In this document: piece by piece, positions 8,114 through 16,196 of the stretch
Position numbering within the stretch: position 1 is the first letter of the stretch
Layout: the number at the start of each line of letters is the position of its first letter
Origin: JBOGDS01 sp050743075
Lineage (GTDB): Bacteria; Actinomycetota; Actinomycetes; Jiangellales; Jiangellaceae
Length of the DNA stretch: 57,359 nucleotides
Direction: 5' to 3'
NCBI GenBank assembly: GCA_050743075.1
Contig: JBOGDS010000016.1
Span: 1-57,359, forward strand
Made by a program: the position numbers and the translations under genes
The notes under the pieces: generated by a model
Databases searched by the model: none
Told to the model about the DNA's origin: nothing
The model's input: the letters and a program-made list of their open reading frames with translations, nothing else

Positions 8114-9280
8114 CTACGTTCTGTCAGCCAACAGCTGGCGGGCCATCACCAGCCGCTGGATCTGGTTGGTCCCCTCGTAGATCTGAGTGATCTTGGCGTC
8201 GCGCATCATCCGCTCGACCGGGTAGTCGCGCGTGTAGCCGTAGCCGCCCAGCAGTTGGACGGCGTCGGTGGTGATCTCCATCGCGGTGTCGGATGCGAAG
8301 CACTTGGCGGCGGCCCCCAGGAACGGAAGCGACGGTTCGTCCCTCTCGCTCGCGGCGGCGGCCCGGTAGACGAGCTGACGGGCCGCCTCGAGCTTCATCG
8401 CCATGTCGGCCAGCATGAACTGCACGCCCTGGAACTCCGCTACTGCACGGCCGAACTGCTGCCGCTCCTTGACGTACGCGGTGGCGACCTCCAGCGCGCC
8501 GGCGGCGATGCCGACGGCCTGGGCACCGATCGTGACCCGGGTGTGGTCCAGCGTGCACAGGGCGATCTTGAGCCCGGCACCGGGAGAGCCCACGACCCGG
8601 TCGCCGGGGATGCGGCAACGGTCGAACAGCAGCTCGCGGGTGGGTGAGCCCCTGATGCCGAGCTTGCGCTCCGGAGCCCCGACGTCGAACCCGGGATCGG
8701 ACGCCTCGACGACGAACGCCGTGACGCCACGACCGGGTGGTGCGTCGGGGTCCGTGACCGCCATGACCGTGTAGTACTCACTGACTCCTGCGTTGGTGAT
8801 CCACGACTTCTGCCCGGACAGCACCCAGCCGTCGCCGTCCTGCACCGCACGGGTCGTCATCGCTGCCGTGTCGGAGCCGGCCGCACGCTCGGACAGGGCG
8901 TAGGAGAACATCGCGTCGCCGCTCGCGACCGGCGGCAGGTAGCGCGCTTTGACGTCGTCCGAACCTGTCAGCAGCAGCGGCATGGTGCCGAGCTTGTTGA
9001 CCGCCGGGATCAGCGACGTCGACGCGCAGGCGCGGGCGACCTCCTCGATCACGATGCAGGTCGCGAGCGCATCGGCGCCCGCGCCGCCGTACTCCTCGGG
9101 GATGTGGGGCGCGTGGAACTCCGCGGCGCGCAGGGCGTCGTACGACGCCTGCGGGAACGCTCCGGTCTCGTCGACCTCGGCCGCGTGGGGAGCCACCTTG
9201 TCGGCGCAGACGGCGCGGACGGCCAGCCGGACGGCCTCGTGCTCTTCGGTGAGCCGGTAGAGGTCGAAGTCCGCGTCCAC
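8114..9280 (-). CDS. Acyl-CoA dehydrogenase
   Basis: The 388-residue flavoenzyme introduces the 2,3 double bond in acyl-CoA oxidation. Visible family marks are YALSERAAGSDTAAM around the FAD/substrate site, KSWITNAG, and the C-terminal IYEGTNQIQRLVMAR, whose glutamate is the usual catalytic base of short- and medium-chain members. It has the LLGGYGYTRDYPVERMMRD segment of butyryl/isovaleryl-type enzymes. The GTG start has TACCAT seven bases upstream. With the hydratase and lyase at the left end it fits branched-chain or short-chain acyl catabolism, though it is not in their operon. Confidence 0.95.
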   Translation of the reverse strand: MDADFDLYRLTEEHEAVRLAVRAVCADKVAPHAAEVDETGAFPQASYDALRAAEFHAPHIPEEYGGAGADALATCIVIEEVARACASTSLIPAVNKLGTMPLLLTGSDDVKARYLPPVASGDAMFSYALSERAAGSDTAAMTTRAVQDGDGWVLSGQKSWITNAGVSEYYTVMAVTDPDAPPGRGVTAFVVEASDPGFDVGAPERKLGIRGSPTRELLFDRCRIPGDRVVGSPGAGLKIALCTLDHTRVTIGAQAVGIAAGALEVATAYVKERQQFGRAVAEFQGVQFMLADMAMKLEAARQLVYRAAAASERDEPSLPFLGAAAKCFASDTAMEITTDAVQLLGGYGYTRDYPVERMMRDAKITQIYEGTNQIQRLVMARQLLADRT

Positions 9281-9287
9281 GACCCTG

Positions 9288-9293
9288 ATGGTA
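9288..9293 (-). promoter_or_regulatory. -10 box of leaderless promoter for acyl-CoA dehydrogenase
   Basis: Minus-strand TACCAT is seven bases upstream of the GTG at 9280. Confidence 0.5.
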
Positions 9294-9336
9294 GGACGTC
9301 CGACTATCTCCGCGGCGGCCTATGCCGGTTCGCCGG

Positions 9337-9342
9337 TACCCT
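9337..9342 (+). promoter_or_regulatory. -10 box upstream of UDP-glucose dehydrogenase gene
   Basis: TACCCT here predicts a start of transcription near 9349, giving a leader of about 26 bases that includes a GGAAGGA ribosome site at 9363-9369. Confidence 0.45.
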
Positions 9343-9374
9343 CGTCCGCAACCAGCTGACCTGGAAGGACCCGC

Positions 9375-10691
9375 GTGACGCTACAGATCTCGGTGATCGG
9401 AACGGGGTACCTCGGCGCCGTTCACGCTGCCGGTATGGCCGAGCTCGGCTACACCGTCGTGGGAATCGACGTCGACCCGGCCAAGGTCGCCGCGCTCGCC
9501 GAGGGTCAGGCGCCGTTCTACGAGCCCGATCTCGATCCGCTGCTGCGAAAGCACGTGGAGTCCGGCCGGATCCGCTTCTCCACTGACGTCGCTGACGCTG
9601 CCGGCGCCGACGTGCACTTCCTCTGCGTCGGAACGCCGCAGAGGAGCGACAGTCTGGCCGCCGACCTGACCTTCGTCGACGCTGCGATCGACACGCTCGC
9701 CCCCACGCTGAACCGTCCGTGCCTGGTGGTCGGCAAGTCCACGGTGCCGGTCGGTACGGCCGACCGGCTCGCTGCGAGGTTGGCTGAGCTTTCCCCCGCG
9801 GATGCCGATGCCGAGCTGGCCTGGAATCCCGAGTTCCTGCGCGAAGGCTTCGCGGTGGAGGACACCTTGCGGCCGGACCGGCTGGTGTTCGGGATACGGA
9901 GCGAGCGCGCAGAGCGGGTGTTACGCCAGGTCTACGACGCCGTGATCACCGGCGGCACTCCGGTGGTCGTCACCGACTTCCCGACGGCTGAACTGGTCAA
10001 GGTCGCCGCGAACGCGTTCCTCGCGACGAAGATCTCCTTCATCAACGCGATCGCCGAGATCTGCGAGGTCACAGGCGCCGACGTCACCAAGGTGGCCGAC
10101 GCGATCGGGCACGACGCCCGCATCGGCCGGCGCTTCCTCAACGCCGGCATCGGCTTCGGCGGCGGCTGCCTACCCAAGGACATCCGCGCGTTCATGGCGC
10201 GGGCCGGGGAGATCGGCGCGGCGCACGCGTTGACGTTCCTGGCCGAGGTCGACGCGATCAACCTGCGCCGGCGGGAACGGGTCGCCGAGATCGCCCGCGA
10301 GCTCGTCGGCGGATCGGTCGCCGGCCGGCGCATCGCCGTCCTCGGCGCGGCGTTCAAGCCGAACTCCGACGACGTGCGCGACTCGCCAGCGCTCACGGTC
10401 GCGGGCCAGCTGCATCTGCAAGGAGCGCACGTGACGGTGTACGACCCGAAGGCGACGGAGAACGCCCGGCGGAGCTTTCCGACGCTCACCTACGCGGAGT
10501 CGACCATGGACGCATGCCGGGACACCGACGTGGTCCTGCACCTGACGGAGTGGCCGGAGTTTCGGGAGGTCGACCCCGTCGTGCTCAGCGCCGTTGTGGC
10601 GCAACGGAACGTGGTGGACGGACGGAACTGCCTCGACGCCGACGCCTGGCGGGCCGCCGGCTGGACCTACCGCGGCCTCGGCCGGCCCTAG
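9375..10691 (+). CDS. ugd: UDP-glucose 6-dehydrogenase
   Basis: The 438-residue enzyme oxidises UDP-glucose to UDP-glucuronate with two NAD+. It begins with a Rossmann GTGYLGAVHAAGMAELGY, contains WNPEFLREG (150-158), and carries the catalytic cysteine C265 in GFGGGCLPKD. A GGAAGGA ribosome site sits five bases before the GTG, so this start is well supported. It feeds glucuronate to the polymer encoded downstream. The stop codon overlaps the stop of the opposing LCP gene through a shared CTAG. Confidence 0.94.
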   Translation: MTLQISVIGTGYLGAVHAAGMAELGYTVVGIDVDPAKVAALAEGQAPFYEPDLDPLLRKHVESGRIRFSTDVADAAGADVHFLCVGTPQRSDSLAADLTFVDAAIDTLAPTLNRPCLVVGKSTVPVGTADRLAARLAELSPADADAELAWNPEFLREGFAVEDTLRPDRLVFGIRSERAERVLRQVYDAVITGGTPVVVTDFPTAELVKVAANAFLATKISFINAIAEICEVTGADVTKVADAIGHDARIGRRFLNAGIGFGGGCLPKDIRAFMARAGEIGAAHALTFLAEVDAINLRRRERVAEIARELVGGSVAGRRIAVLGAAFKPNSDDVRDSPALTVAGQLHLQGAHVTVYDPKATENARRSFPTLTYAESTMDACRDTDVVLHLTEWPEFREVDPVVLSAVVAQRNVVDGRNCLDADAWRAAGWTYRGLGRP

Positions 10692-11875
10692 CCGGTCGGC
10701 TCCAGCAGGTCGCGCGGGACCTCCTCGCCGGACTGCATCGCCGACCACAGCCGGCCGGCGCGTTCCGGGTCCCAGTCGACGGTGTTGCCCACCCGGCCGA
10801 GCGGGACGGTCATGGTGTCGCCGCCGCCGCCGGTCACGCTGCGCATCGCCAGCGCGAACTGCAGCAGGTCGATCGGTCCGGTCTGCTCGTCGACGGTGAG
10901 TGCGTCGCCGCCCGCGAGCGCGGTGCGGGTCAGGCGGAACGGGTTGAACACCGTGCTTGGCGCCAGGGCGGTCGAGGCGATGGATCCGATCAGCTCGCGC
11001 TGCCGTTCGACCCGGCCCAGGTCGGCCGTGGGGTCGAAGTCGCGGGCGCGGGCGAAGCCCAGCGCGTTGGGCCCATCCAGGGTGTGGCAGCCGGCGGGCA
11101 GGTCGAGGTGGGCGTTGTCGTCCTGGATCGGGCCGTCGAGGCACATCTCGACGCCGCCGAGCGCGTCGACGATCGACGCGAAGCCGCCGAAGCCGATCTC
11201 GACGTAGTCGTCGATCGCGACGCCGGTGTTGCTCTCGAGTGTCTCGACGAGCAGGGCCGCACCGCCGAAGGCGTACGCGGCGTTGACCCGGTTCTCACCG
11301 CGCCCGGGGATGTCGACGACGGAGTCTCTCGGCACGCTGATCAATGCCGTCCGCCCGTCGTTCGGCACGTAGAGCAGCATGATCGTGTCGGTCCGGCGGC
11401 CCGCGGTCGAACCGGTACCCAGCTCCGCCTGCTCTTCGGGGGAGAGGTCCTCGCGGCTGTCGGAGCCGACCAGGAGATAGACTTGACCGTCGGAGACGGC
11501 GGCCCCGTGGTCGTCGGGAATCGCGTCGACCTTCTCGATGCGCGACCAGGCAAGCCAGAAGAGGACGACAAGTCCGACGAGGATGATCACGAGGAACCCG
11601 CCGAACCATCGGGCCACCCGCCCGGGTGTGACGCGACGCCGCGACCCCCGCACCCGCGAGGGAGCGCTCGATGCCGGCGACCTCCGCGCCGGCTCGGGCG
11701 GTGCCGACGGCCGCCGTGACGGTAGGCCCGATGCCTCTGCCGCGGCCTGGCGCTCTTCTGGGCTGTGGGCGACCCCGCCGCGGTAGGCGACCCCGGGCAC
11801 GTGGCCGGCGGTGTACGTGGAGATCTTCGACGGACCGGTCGGTGGCCCGTCGGGGCGGTCGTCCGAGTGAGTCAC
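10688..11875 (-). CDS. LytR-CpsA-Psr (LCP) family protein
   Basis: The 395-residue protein has a proline-rich cytoplasmic N-terminus of about 85 residues, one transmembrane helix (FLVIILVGLVVLFWLAW) and an extracellular LCP domain. LCP hallmarks include LLVGSDSRED, RRTDTIMLLYVP, ISVPRDSVVDIPG, and the arginine pair in GFARAR near the C-terminal half. LCP enzymes transfer lipid-linked polymers to peptidoglycan or arabinogalactan. The GTG at 11875 is fixed by TATCGT exactly six bases upstream, so the longer open frame is not used. It shares a 50-base bidirectional promoter with galE. Confidence 0.92.
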   Translation of the reverse strand: MTHSDDRPDGPPTGPSKISTYTAGHVPGVAYRGGVAHSPEERQAAAEASGLPSRRPSAPPEPARRSPASSAPSRVRGSRRRVTPGRVARWFGGFLVIILVGLVVLFWLAWSRIEKVDAIPDDHGAAVSDGQVYLLVGSDSREDLSPEEQAELGTGSTAGRRTDTIMLLYVPNDGRTALISVPRDSVVDIPGRGENRVNAAYAFGGAALLVETLESNTGVAIDDYVEIGFGGFASIVDALGGVEMCLDGPIQDDNAHLDLPAGCHTLDGPNALGFARARDFDPTADLGRVERQRELIGSIASTALAPSTVFNPFRLTRTALAGGDALTVDEQTGPIDLLQFALAMRSVTGGGGDTMTVPLGRVGNTVDWDPERAGRLWSAMQSGEEVPRDLLEPTG

Positions 11876-11881
11876 GTCAGC

Positions 11882-11887
11882 ACGATA
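11882..11887 (-). promoter_or_regulatory. -10 box of leaderless promoter for LCP gene
   Basis: Minus-strand TATCGT is followed by GCTGAC and the GTG at 11875. Confidence 0.7.
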
Positions 11888-11913
11888 CCGGCCATAACGG
11901 TCGGGCCGTCGTC

Positions 11914-11919
11914 TACCCT
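11914..11919 (+). promoter_or_regulatory. -10 box of leaderless promoter for galE
   Basis: TACCCT is followed by GCGACC and the GTG at 11926. The two divergent -10 boxes are only 26 bases apart, so each presumably occupies the other's -35 area. Confidence 0.7.
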
Positions 11920-11925
11920 GCGACC

Positions 11926-12896
11926 GTGACGTGGCTGGTGACCGGTGGTGCAGGCTATATCGGCGCCCATGTCGTGCATGCCCTGCGCAGCGCGGCCGTC
12001 GACGTCGTCGTCGTCGACGACCTGTCGACGGGCGTGGCCGCGAGACTGCCGGCCGACGTCCCGTTCGAGCACGGCTCGCTGCGTGACCCGGGTCCTCGCG
12101 CCAGCGTGTTCGAGGCACATGTGATCACCGGCGTCGTGCACCTTGCGGCGAAGAAGTGGTCGACGAGTCGATGAGCGAGCCCTTGCTCTACTACCGGGAG
12201 AACATCGAGGCGCTCCGACTCCTGCTCGAGCGCTGCGTTGCAGCAGACGTCGCGAACTTCCTCTTCTCGTCGAGCGCGGCGGTCTACGGCGAGACGACCA
12301 CGTTGCCGATCGACGAGGACGTTCCCTGCGTGCCCGTCAACCCGTACGGCCAGACCAAGCTCGCCGGTGAGTGGCTGACACACGCGGTCGGCGCCGCCAC
12401 CGGAATGCGAACGTTGGCGCTGCGGTACTTCAACGTCGCGGGTGCAGCGTCGGCCGACCTCGCCGACGCGGACGGCACCAACCTGGTGCCGCTGATGCTC
12501 GACGCCATCCGGCGGGGCGAGCCGCCGCAGATCTTCGGAGACGACTACCCGACGGCCGACGGCACGTGTGTGCGCGACTACGTGCATGTCGCCGACATCG
12601 CCGAGGCACACGTGGCTGCTGTAGGTGCACTGGAGGGTGACCGACTCGGCCAGACCCGCGTCCTCAACGTCGGTACCGGGCGTGGCGTGTCGGTCCGTGA
12701 GATGGTCGACGTCGCGCTGAGCGTGACGGGCAGCGACCTCGCACCGGTGATCCGGCCCCGGCGTGCCGGCGATCCACCGGCGGTCGTCGCGGCCGTGGAC
12801 CGGGCTGCGGACGTACTGCGATGGATGGCGCGCCGTGACGTGACGGACATGGTGGAGTCCACGTGGAAGGCTCTCTCGGCTGCTCCGACAGCTTGA
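11926..12896 (+). pseudogene. galE: UDP-glucose 4-epimerase, broken by a one-base frameshift
   Basis: Two adjoining frames together make one GalE. The first (11926-12174) holds the NAD-binding VTGGAGYIGAHV, VVDDLSTG and HLAAKK. The second (12156-12896) continues with VDESMSEPLLYYREN, FSSSAAVYGE and NPYGQTKLAGE, which contains the catalytic YxxxK. At 12151-12158 one base appears missing. AAGAAG followed by an extra G would restore AAK-K-V-VDES across the join. Neither half alone can work, because one lacks the active site and the other the Rossmann strand. The cause could be mutation or an assembly error, and no slippery heptamer suggests programmed shifting. The leaderless promoter is intact. 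Confidence 0.88.
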
Positions 12897-12922
12897 GTGA
12901 ACGTCCGTTGCGTACGTCGGCC

Positions 12923-12928
12923 TACACT
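12923..12928 (+). promoter_or_regulatory. -10 box upstream of LPG-synthase-like gene
   Basis: TACACT lies just after galE. Predicted transcription begins near 12935, so the ATG at 12958 or 12984 is used rather than the GTG at 12897. Confidence 0.45.
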
Positions 12929-12957
12929 GAGCCGCGCCCGATTCGACGAGGAGCCTC

Positions 12958-13005
12958 ATGCCGGACTGCACGCAGAAATCTCCATGCCCAACAGTTCGCC
13001 GGTGA
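12958..13005 (+). CDS. Possible 15-codon leader ORF
   Basis: ATG with a good AGGAG site five bases upstream opens a 15-residue frame, MPDCTQKSPCPTVRR, that overlaps the start of the next gene in another frame. It could be a leader peptide coupling translation of the membrane protein. Alternatively it marks the true start with a frame error near 12960-12984. Nothing else supports its expression. Confidence 0.25.
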   Translation: MPDCTQKSPCPTVRR

Positions 13006-13997
13006 CCGTTCCAGCGACGCCTGCGCGCGCAAGGACGTCCCACCTCGGGAACGTGGTACGCAGCGCCGTTGCGCTGCTCATCGTGGCCGCCATCGGTTAC
13101 GCGGTCGTCTCCGAATGGGACGACGTTGGGCGCGCGCTCGGAACGCTCACCTGGGACGGCGTCGCTCTGTCGTTCGGTGCTGCCCTGGCCGGAATGGCAT
13201 CCGCCGCCCTTGCCTGGCGCTCGTTGCTGGCCGGCGAGGGATACCGGCTGCCGGTGTGGGCTGCCGGGCGGATCTTCCTGGTCGGGCAGTTGGGGAAGTA
13301 CCTGCCCGGCAGCATCTGGTCCGTCGTGCTGCAGACACAACTCGCTCGCGGCGAGGGCATCCCGCGGGCCCGGGCCTTTACCACCTCCCTGGCGTACGTC
13401 GGTCTGAGCTTGTCGAGCGCGCTGGTCGTCGGACTGGTCGGGTTGCCCGTCGTCGCGTCAATGGACGCGCCGCTTGCCTGGACGCTGGTCGCGATCCTGC
13501 CCGTTGCGCTGATCTGCACCCATCCGCGCGTTCTCACCGTGCTGGTCGACCTGATCTTGCGGTTGCTGCGCAAGCCTCTCCTTCCTCGCCCGTTCACGTG
13601 GCGAGCTGTCGCGACGGCCTACGGGTGGTTGGTCGTTACGTGGCTGCTGTACGGGGCGCATCTGTGGCTGCTCGCCGACTCGCTCGGCGCGCCGGGTTGG
13701 GACGGATACGTCCGCTCGGTCGGTGGCTTCGCGCTCGCTGTCACGGCCGGCGCCCTGTTCGTCGTCGTACCGTCCGGCGCCGGTGTCCGAGAAGGGTTGA
13801 TCGTCGCAGCGCTCGCGGGCGTCATGACGACGGGCGAGGCGCTCGGTGTGGCGGTGGCTTCGCGAGCCGTCTTCACGACCGCTGACGTCACGGCGGCCGG
13901 GCTCGCGGCGCTCGCAGCCGCACAGCTTTCGCAGCGCGGAGCAGCAGAGGTCAAACCCCGCGACCGGCTCAGGGCTACGTCACCGAGCACCCGCTGA
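12984..13997 (+). CDS. Lysylphosphatidylglycerol synthase-like transmembrane protein
   Basis: The protein of about 337 residues has seven or eight hydrophobic helices and matches the LPG_synthase_TM (UPF0104) family. Typical parts are WRSLLAGEGYRLPVWAAGRIFLVGQLGKYLPGSIW and a late VVVPSGAGVREGL segment. In surface-polymer loci such proteins are suspected lipid or polyprenyl-sugar flippases, but this is unproven. The start is uncertain. ATG 12984 lacks a ribosome site, while GTG 12897 lies upstream of the predicted transcription start. The thioesterase gene follows after four bases. Confidence 0.8.
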   Translation: MPNSSPVTVPATPARARTSHLGNVVRSAVALLIVAAIGYAVVSEWDDVGRALGTLTWDGVALSFGAALAGMASAALAWRSLLAGEGYRLPVWAAGRIFLVGQLGKYLPGSIWSVVLQTQLARGEGIPRARAFTTSLAYVGLSLSSALVVGLVGLPVVASMDAPLAWTLVAILPVALICTHPRVLTVLVDLILRLLRKPLLPRPFTWRAVATAYGWLVVTWLLYGAHLWLLADSLGAPGWDGYVRSVGGFALAVTAGALFVVVPSGAGVREGLIVAALAGVMTTGEALGVAVASRAVFTTADVTAAGLAALAAAQLSQRGAAEVKPRDRLRATSPSTR

Positions 13998-14001
13998 AGC
14001 C

Positions 14002-14517
14002 ATGCCAGAGCAGCCGAGAGTGCCCGGCCGGCTGACGTCGGCCGCCCAGACGACCTTGTCGCGGATCATGACGACCCTCGACACGAATCTCCTCGGAACC
14101 GTCCACGGCGGCGTGATCATGAAGCTGGTCGACGACGTCGCCGGTGCGGTCGCGCAGCGGCACACCGGCGGTCCGGCCGTGACGGCGTCCATGGACGAGA
14201 TGGCGTTCCGGGAGCCGGTGCAGATCGGCGACCTGGTCCACGCCCACGGCCGGGTCAACTGGACCGGCCGAACGTCGCTGGAGGTGGGCGTGCGGGTACT
14301 GGCCGAGCCGTGGAACGAGGTGGCGACCGCCAAGCGGGTGGCGACCGCTTTTCTCGTTTTCGTCGCCGTGGATGCCGCCGGCCGACCCCGGGAGGTCCCG
14401 CCCGTGCTACCCGAGACCGACGCGGACCGGCGTCGCTTCGCCGAAGCGGAGATCCGCCGCACCCACCGGCTGGCACGCCGCGCGGCCATCCTCGAGTCGC
14501 GGGAACGAAGCGACTGA
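14002..14517 (+). CDS. Acyl-CoA thioesterase, hotdog fold
   Basis: The 171-residue protein is a single hotdog domain of the YciA/ACOT group that hydrolyses acyl-CoA. Family marks are LLGTVHGGVIMKLVDD (the helix with the active aspartate), then TASMDEMAFREPVQIGDLV and TGRTSLEVGVRV. The ATG at 14002 gives a normal length, whereas the frame continues far upstream inside the preceding gene. It lies four bases after the membrane-protein stop, so the two genes are co-transcribed despite no obvious shared function. Confidence 0.88.
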   Translation: MPEQPRVPGRLTSAAQTTLSRIMTTLDTNLLGTVHGGVIMKLVDDVAGAVAQRHTGGPAVTASMDEMAFREPVQIGDLVHAHGRVNWTGRTSLEVGVRVLAEPWNEVATAKRVATAFLVFVAVDAAGRPREVPPVLPETDADRRRFAEAEIRRTHRLARRAAILESRERSD

Positions 14518-14669
14518 CGCCCGACGCGCTGACGAGCGTGGTCGGGCAGCCGTTCACGTCACCGACGTGACGAGTGTGAAAGCTGTGGCGTACGGCGCGT
14601 CGCGCTGACGGCGGGTACGACGGCTGGCGATACTGACCACGCCTGGCACGGCACGACATGGGGGAGTTA

Positions 14670-16151
14670 ATGGCTTCGACCACGTCGCCGCGCCGTCCAC
14701 CACAGGTGCGGCCGGCCCGCATCCTCTCGGCGCGCGAACAACGGGCTGAGGCCGCGAGGTTCCGGCGGTCGCTGACGTTGATCGGCCTGTCCGTGGTCGC
14801 CCCTGGCAGCGCGCAGCTCATGGCGGGGAACCGCCGGTTGGGAACGATTGTTCTACGCGCCTGGGTTGGCCTCGTCGTTGTTACCGGCTTGGTCCTGTGG
14901 CTGGTGCCACTGGACGAGCTGGCGGCCCTGGCCGTGCGGCCATGGCTGCTCACGACGTTCACGCTGCTAGCGTTCACGCTGGCGCTCGGCTGGATCGCGC
15001 TCCTCCTCGACGCCTGGCGGTTGGGATTTCCGCCCGGCCTGTATCGGAAGCACCGCCTGATCATGGTCAGCACGACCGTCGGCCTGTCGGTGCTCGTCGC
15101 GACACCGCTGGTGGCGGCCGCACGCTACGCCGCCGCCGCGCGCGACGCCGTCGTCGCCATGTTCCCCTCGGGTGAGGCGGCAATGGCAAGCGACGGCAGG
15201 CTGAACATCCTGCTGCTCGGCGCTGACGCCGGGGCCGGCCGGGTCGGGGTGCGCCCGGACAGTATCAACCTTGTGTCGGTCGACGTTCGCTCCGGCCGGC
15301 CGCTGATGGTCAGCGTGCCACGGAACCTCGAGAAGGCCCGGTTCCCGGACGGGACGGCGGCGGCGCAGCAGTTCCCCGACGGCTTCGCCGGTGAGGGTGA
15401 ACGCACCGAGTGGATGCTCAACGCCACGTGGACCTATGGTGAGGCGAACCCCGACCTGTTCCCAGGTCCGGTCGGGCCCGGCGTGACGGCGGTCCGGCAG
15501 GCCGTCGAGGGAACGCTCGGCCTGCCAGTCCACTACTCCGTGGTCATCGACTTGGACGGCTTTCGCGACCTGGTCGACGCTCTCGGTGGGGTCACGATCC
15601 GGGTCGACAAGGAGCTCCAGATTGGCCAGGGCGGCAAGACACTGGAGGCCGGGGTGCGAAAGCTCACCGGCTACGAAGCGCTCTGGTACGCGCGATCGCG
15701 GTCGGACTCGTCCGACTACGCGAGGATGTCGCGCCAGCAGTGCGTGCTCGGCGCGATCCTGAACGAGGCGGACCCTGCCGCAGTCCTGCAGAACTTCATC
15801 TCCCTGGCCGACGCGTCATCCTCGGTCGTGACCACCGACATCCCGCAGGGCCAGCTCCCGCAGCTGGTGGAGATGGCCTGGAAGGCCAAGGACCTGCCGG
15901 TCACGTCGCTGCAGTTGGTGCCGCCGCTCGTCGCGCCCGCGGATCCGGACTTCGCGGCCATCGCCGAACTGGTCGACGCGGCGGTCGAGGCGTCCGAGGA
16001 CGCAGACACCGAAGACGGGTCCGCCACCACGCACGCGCAGACTGACGATGCAGCCCCGTCGGTCGAGAAGTCCGCTGCGGAGGGCGCGTCCTCGCACGAC
16101 GAACCGGCGGCACCTGCTGTCGACCTGTCGTCAGTCTGCACGTATGCGTAG
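14670..16151 (+). CDS. LCP family protein with four transmembrane helices
   Basis: The protein of about 493 residues carries four predicted helices in its first 165 residues, more than the single anchor of standard LCP proteins. The LCP domain follows: LNILLLGADAG, then DSINLVSVDVRSGRPLMVSVPRNLE, LVDALGGVTIRVD and YARSRSDSSDYARM with its conserved arginines. A low-complexity acidic tail rich in Ala, Glu and Asp ends the protein. ATG 14670 has GGGGAG just upstream, and ATG 14658 is an alternative. It probably ligates polymer to the wall as a second, specialised enzyme beside the one at 10.7-11.9 kb. Confidence 0.88.
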   Translation: MASTTSPRRPPQVRPARILSAREQRAEAARFRRSLTLIGLSVVAPGSAQLMAGNRRLGTIVLRAWVGLVVVTGLVLWLVPLDELAALAVRPWLLTTFTLLAFTLALGWIALLLDAWRLGFPPGLYRKHRLIMVSTTVGLSVLVATPLVAAARYAAAARDAVVAMFPSGEAAMASDGRLNILLLGADAGAGRVGVRPDSINLVSVDVRSGRPLMVSVPRNLEKARFPDGTAAAQQFPDGFAGEGERTEWMLNATWTYGEANPDLFPGPVGPGVTAVRQAVEGTLGLPVHYSVVIDLDGFRDLVDALGGVTIRVDKELQIGQGGKTLEAGVRKLTGYEALWYARSRSDSSDYARMSRQQCVLGAILNEADPAAVLQNFISLADASSSVVTTDIPQGQLPQLVEMAWKAKDLPVTSLQLVPPLVAPADPDFAAIAELVDAAVEASEDADTEDGSATTHAQTDDAAPSVEKSAAEGASSHDEPAAPAVDLSSVCTYA

Positions 16152-16180
16152 TAGAACGGGACGTCGGCGAGCCCCGCGAG

Positions 16181-16186
16181 TAGGGT
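16181..16186 (+). promoter_or_regulatory. -10 box upstream of GT2 gene
   Basis: TAGGGT lies ten bases before the ATG at 16197, which implies a leader of only about four bases. Confidence 0.5.
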
Positions 16187-16196
16187 GCTCGCCGTC

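Noticed and set aside
12140..12160. Programmed -1 frameshift in galE
   Set aside because: No X-XXY-YYZ slippery heptamer or following pseudoknot is visible, and GalE is not known to use recoding.
14555..14580. CGTCAC/GTGACG inverted repeat before the second LCP gene
   Set aside because: Only six bases per arm with no second copy nearby; too weak to call an operator.
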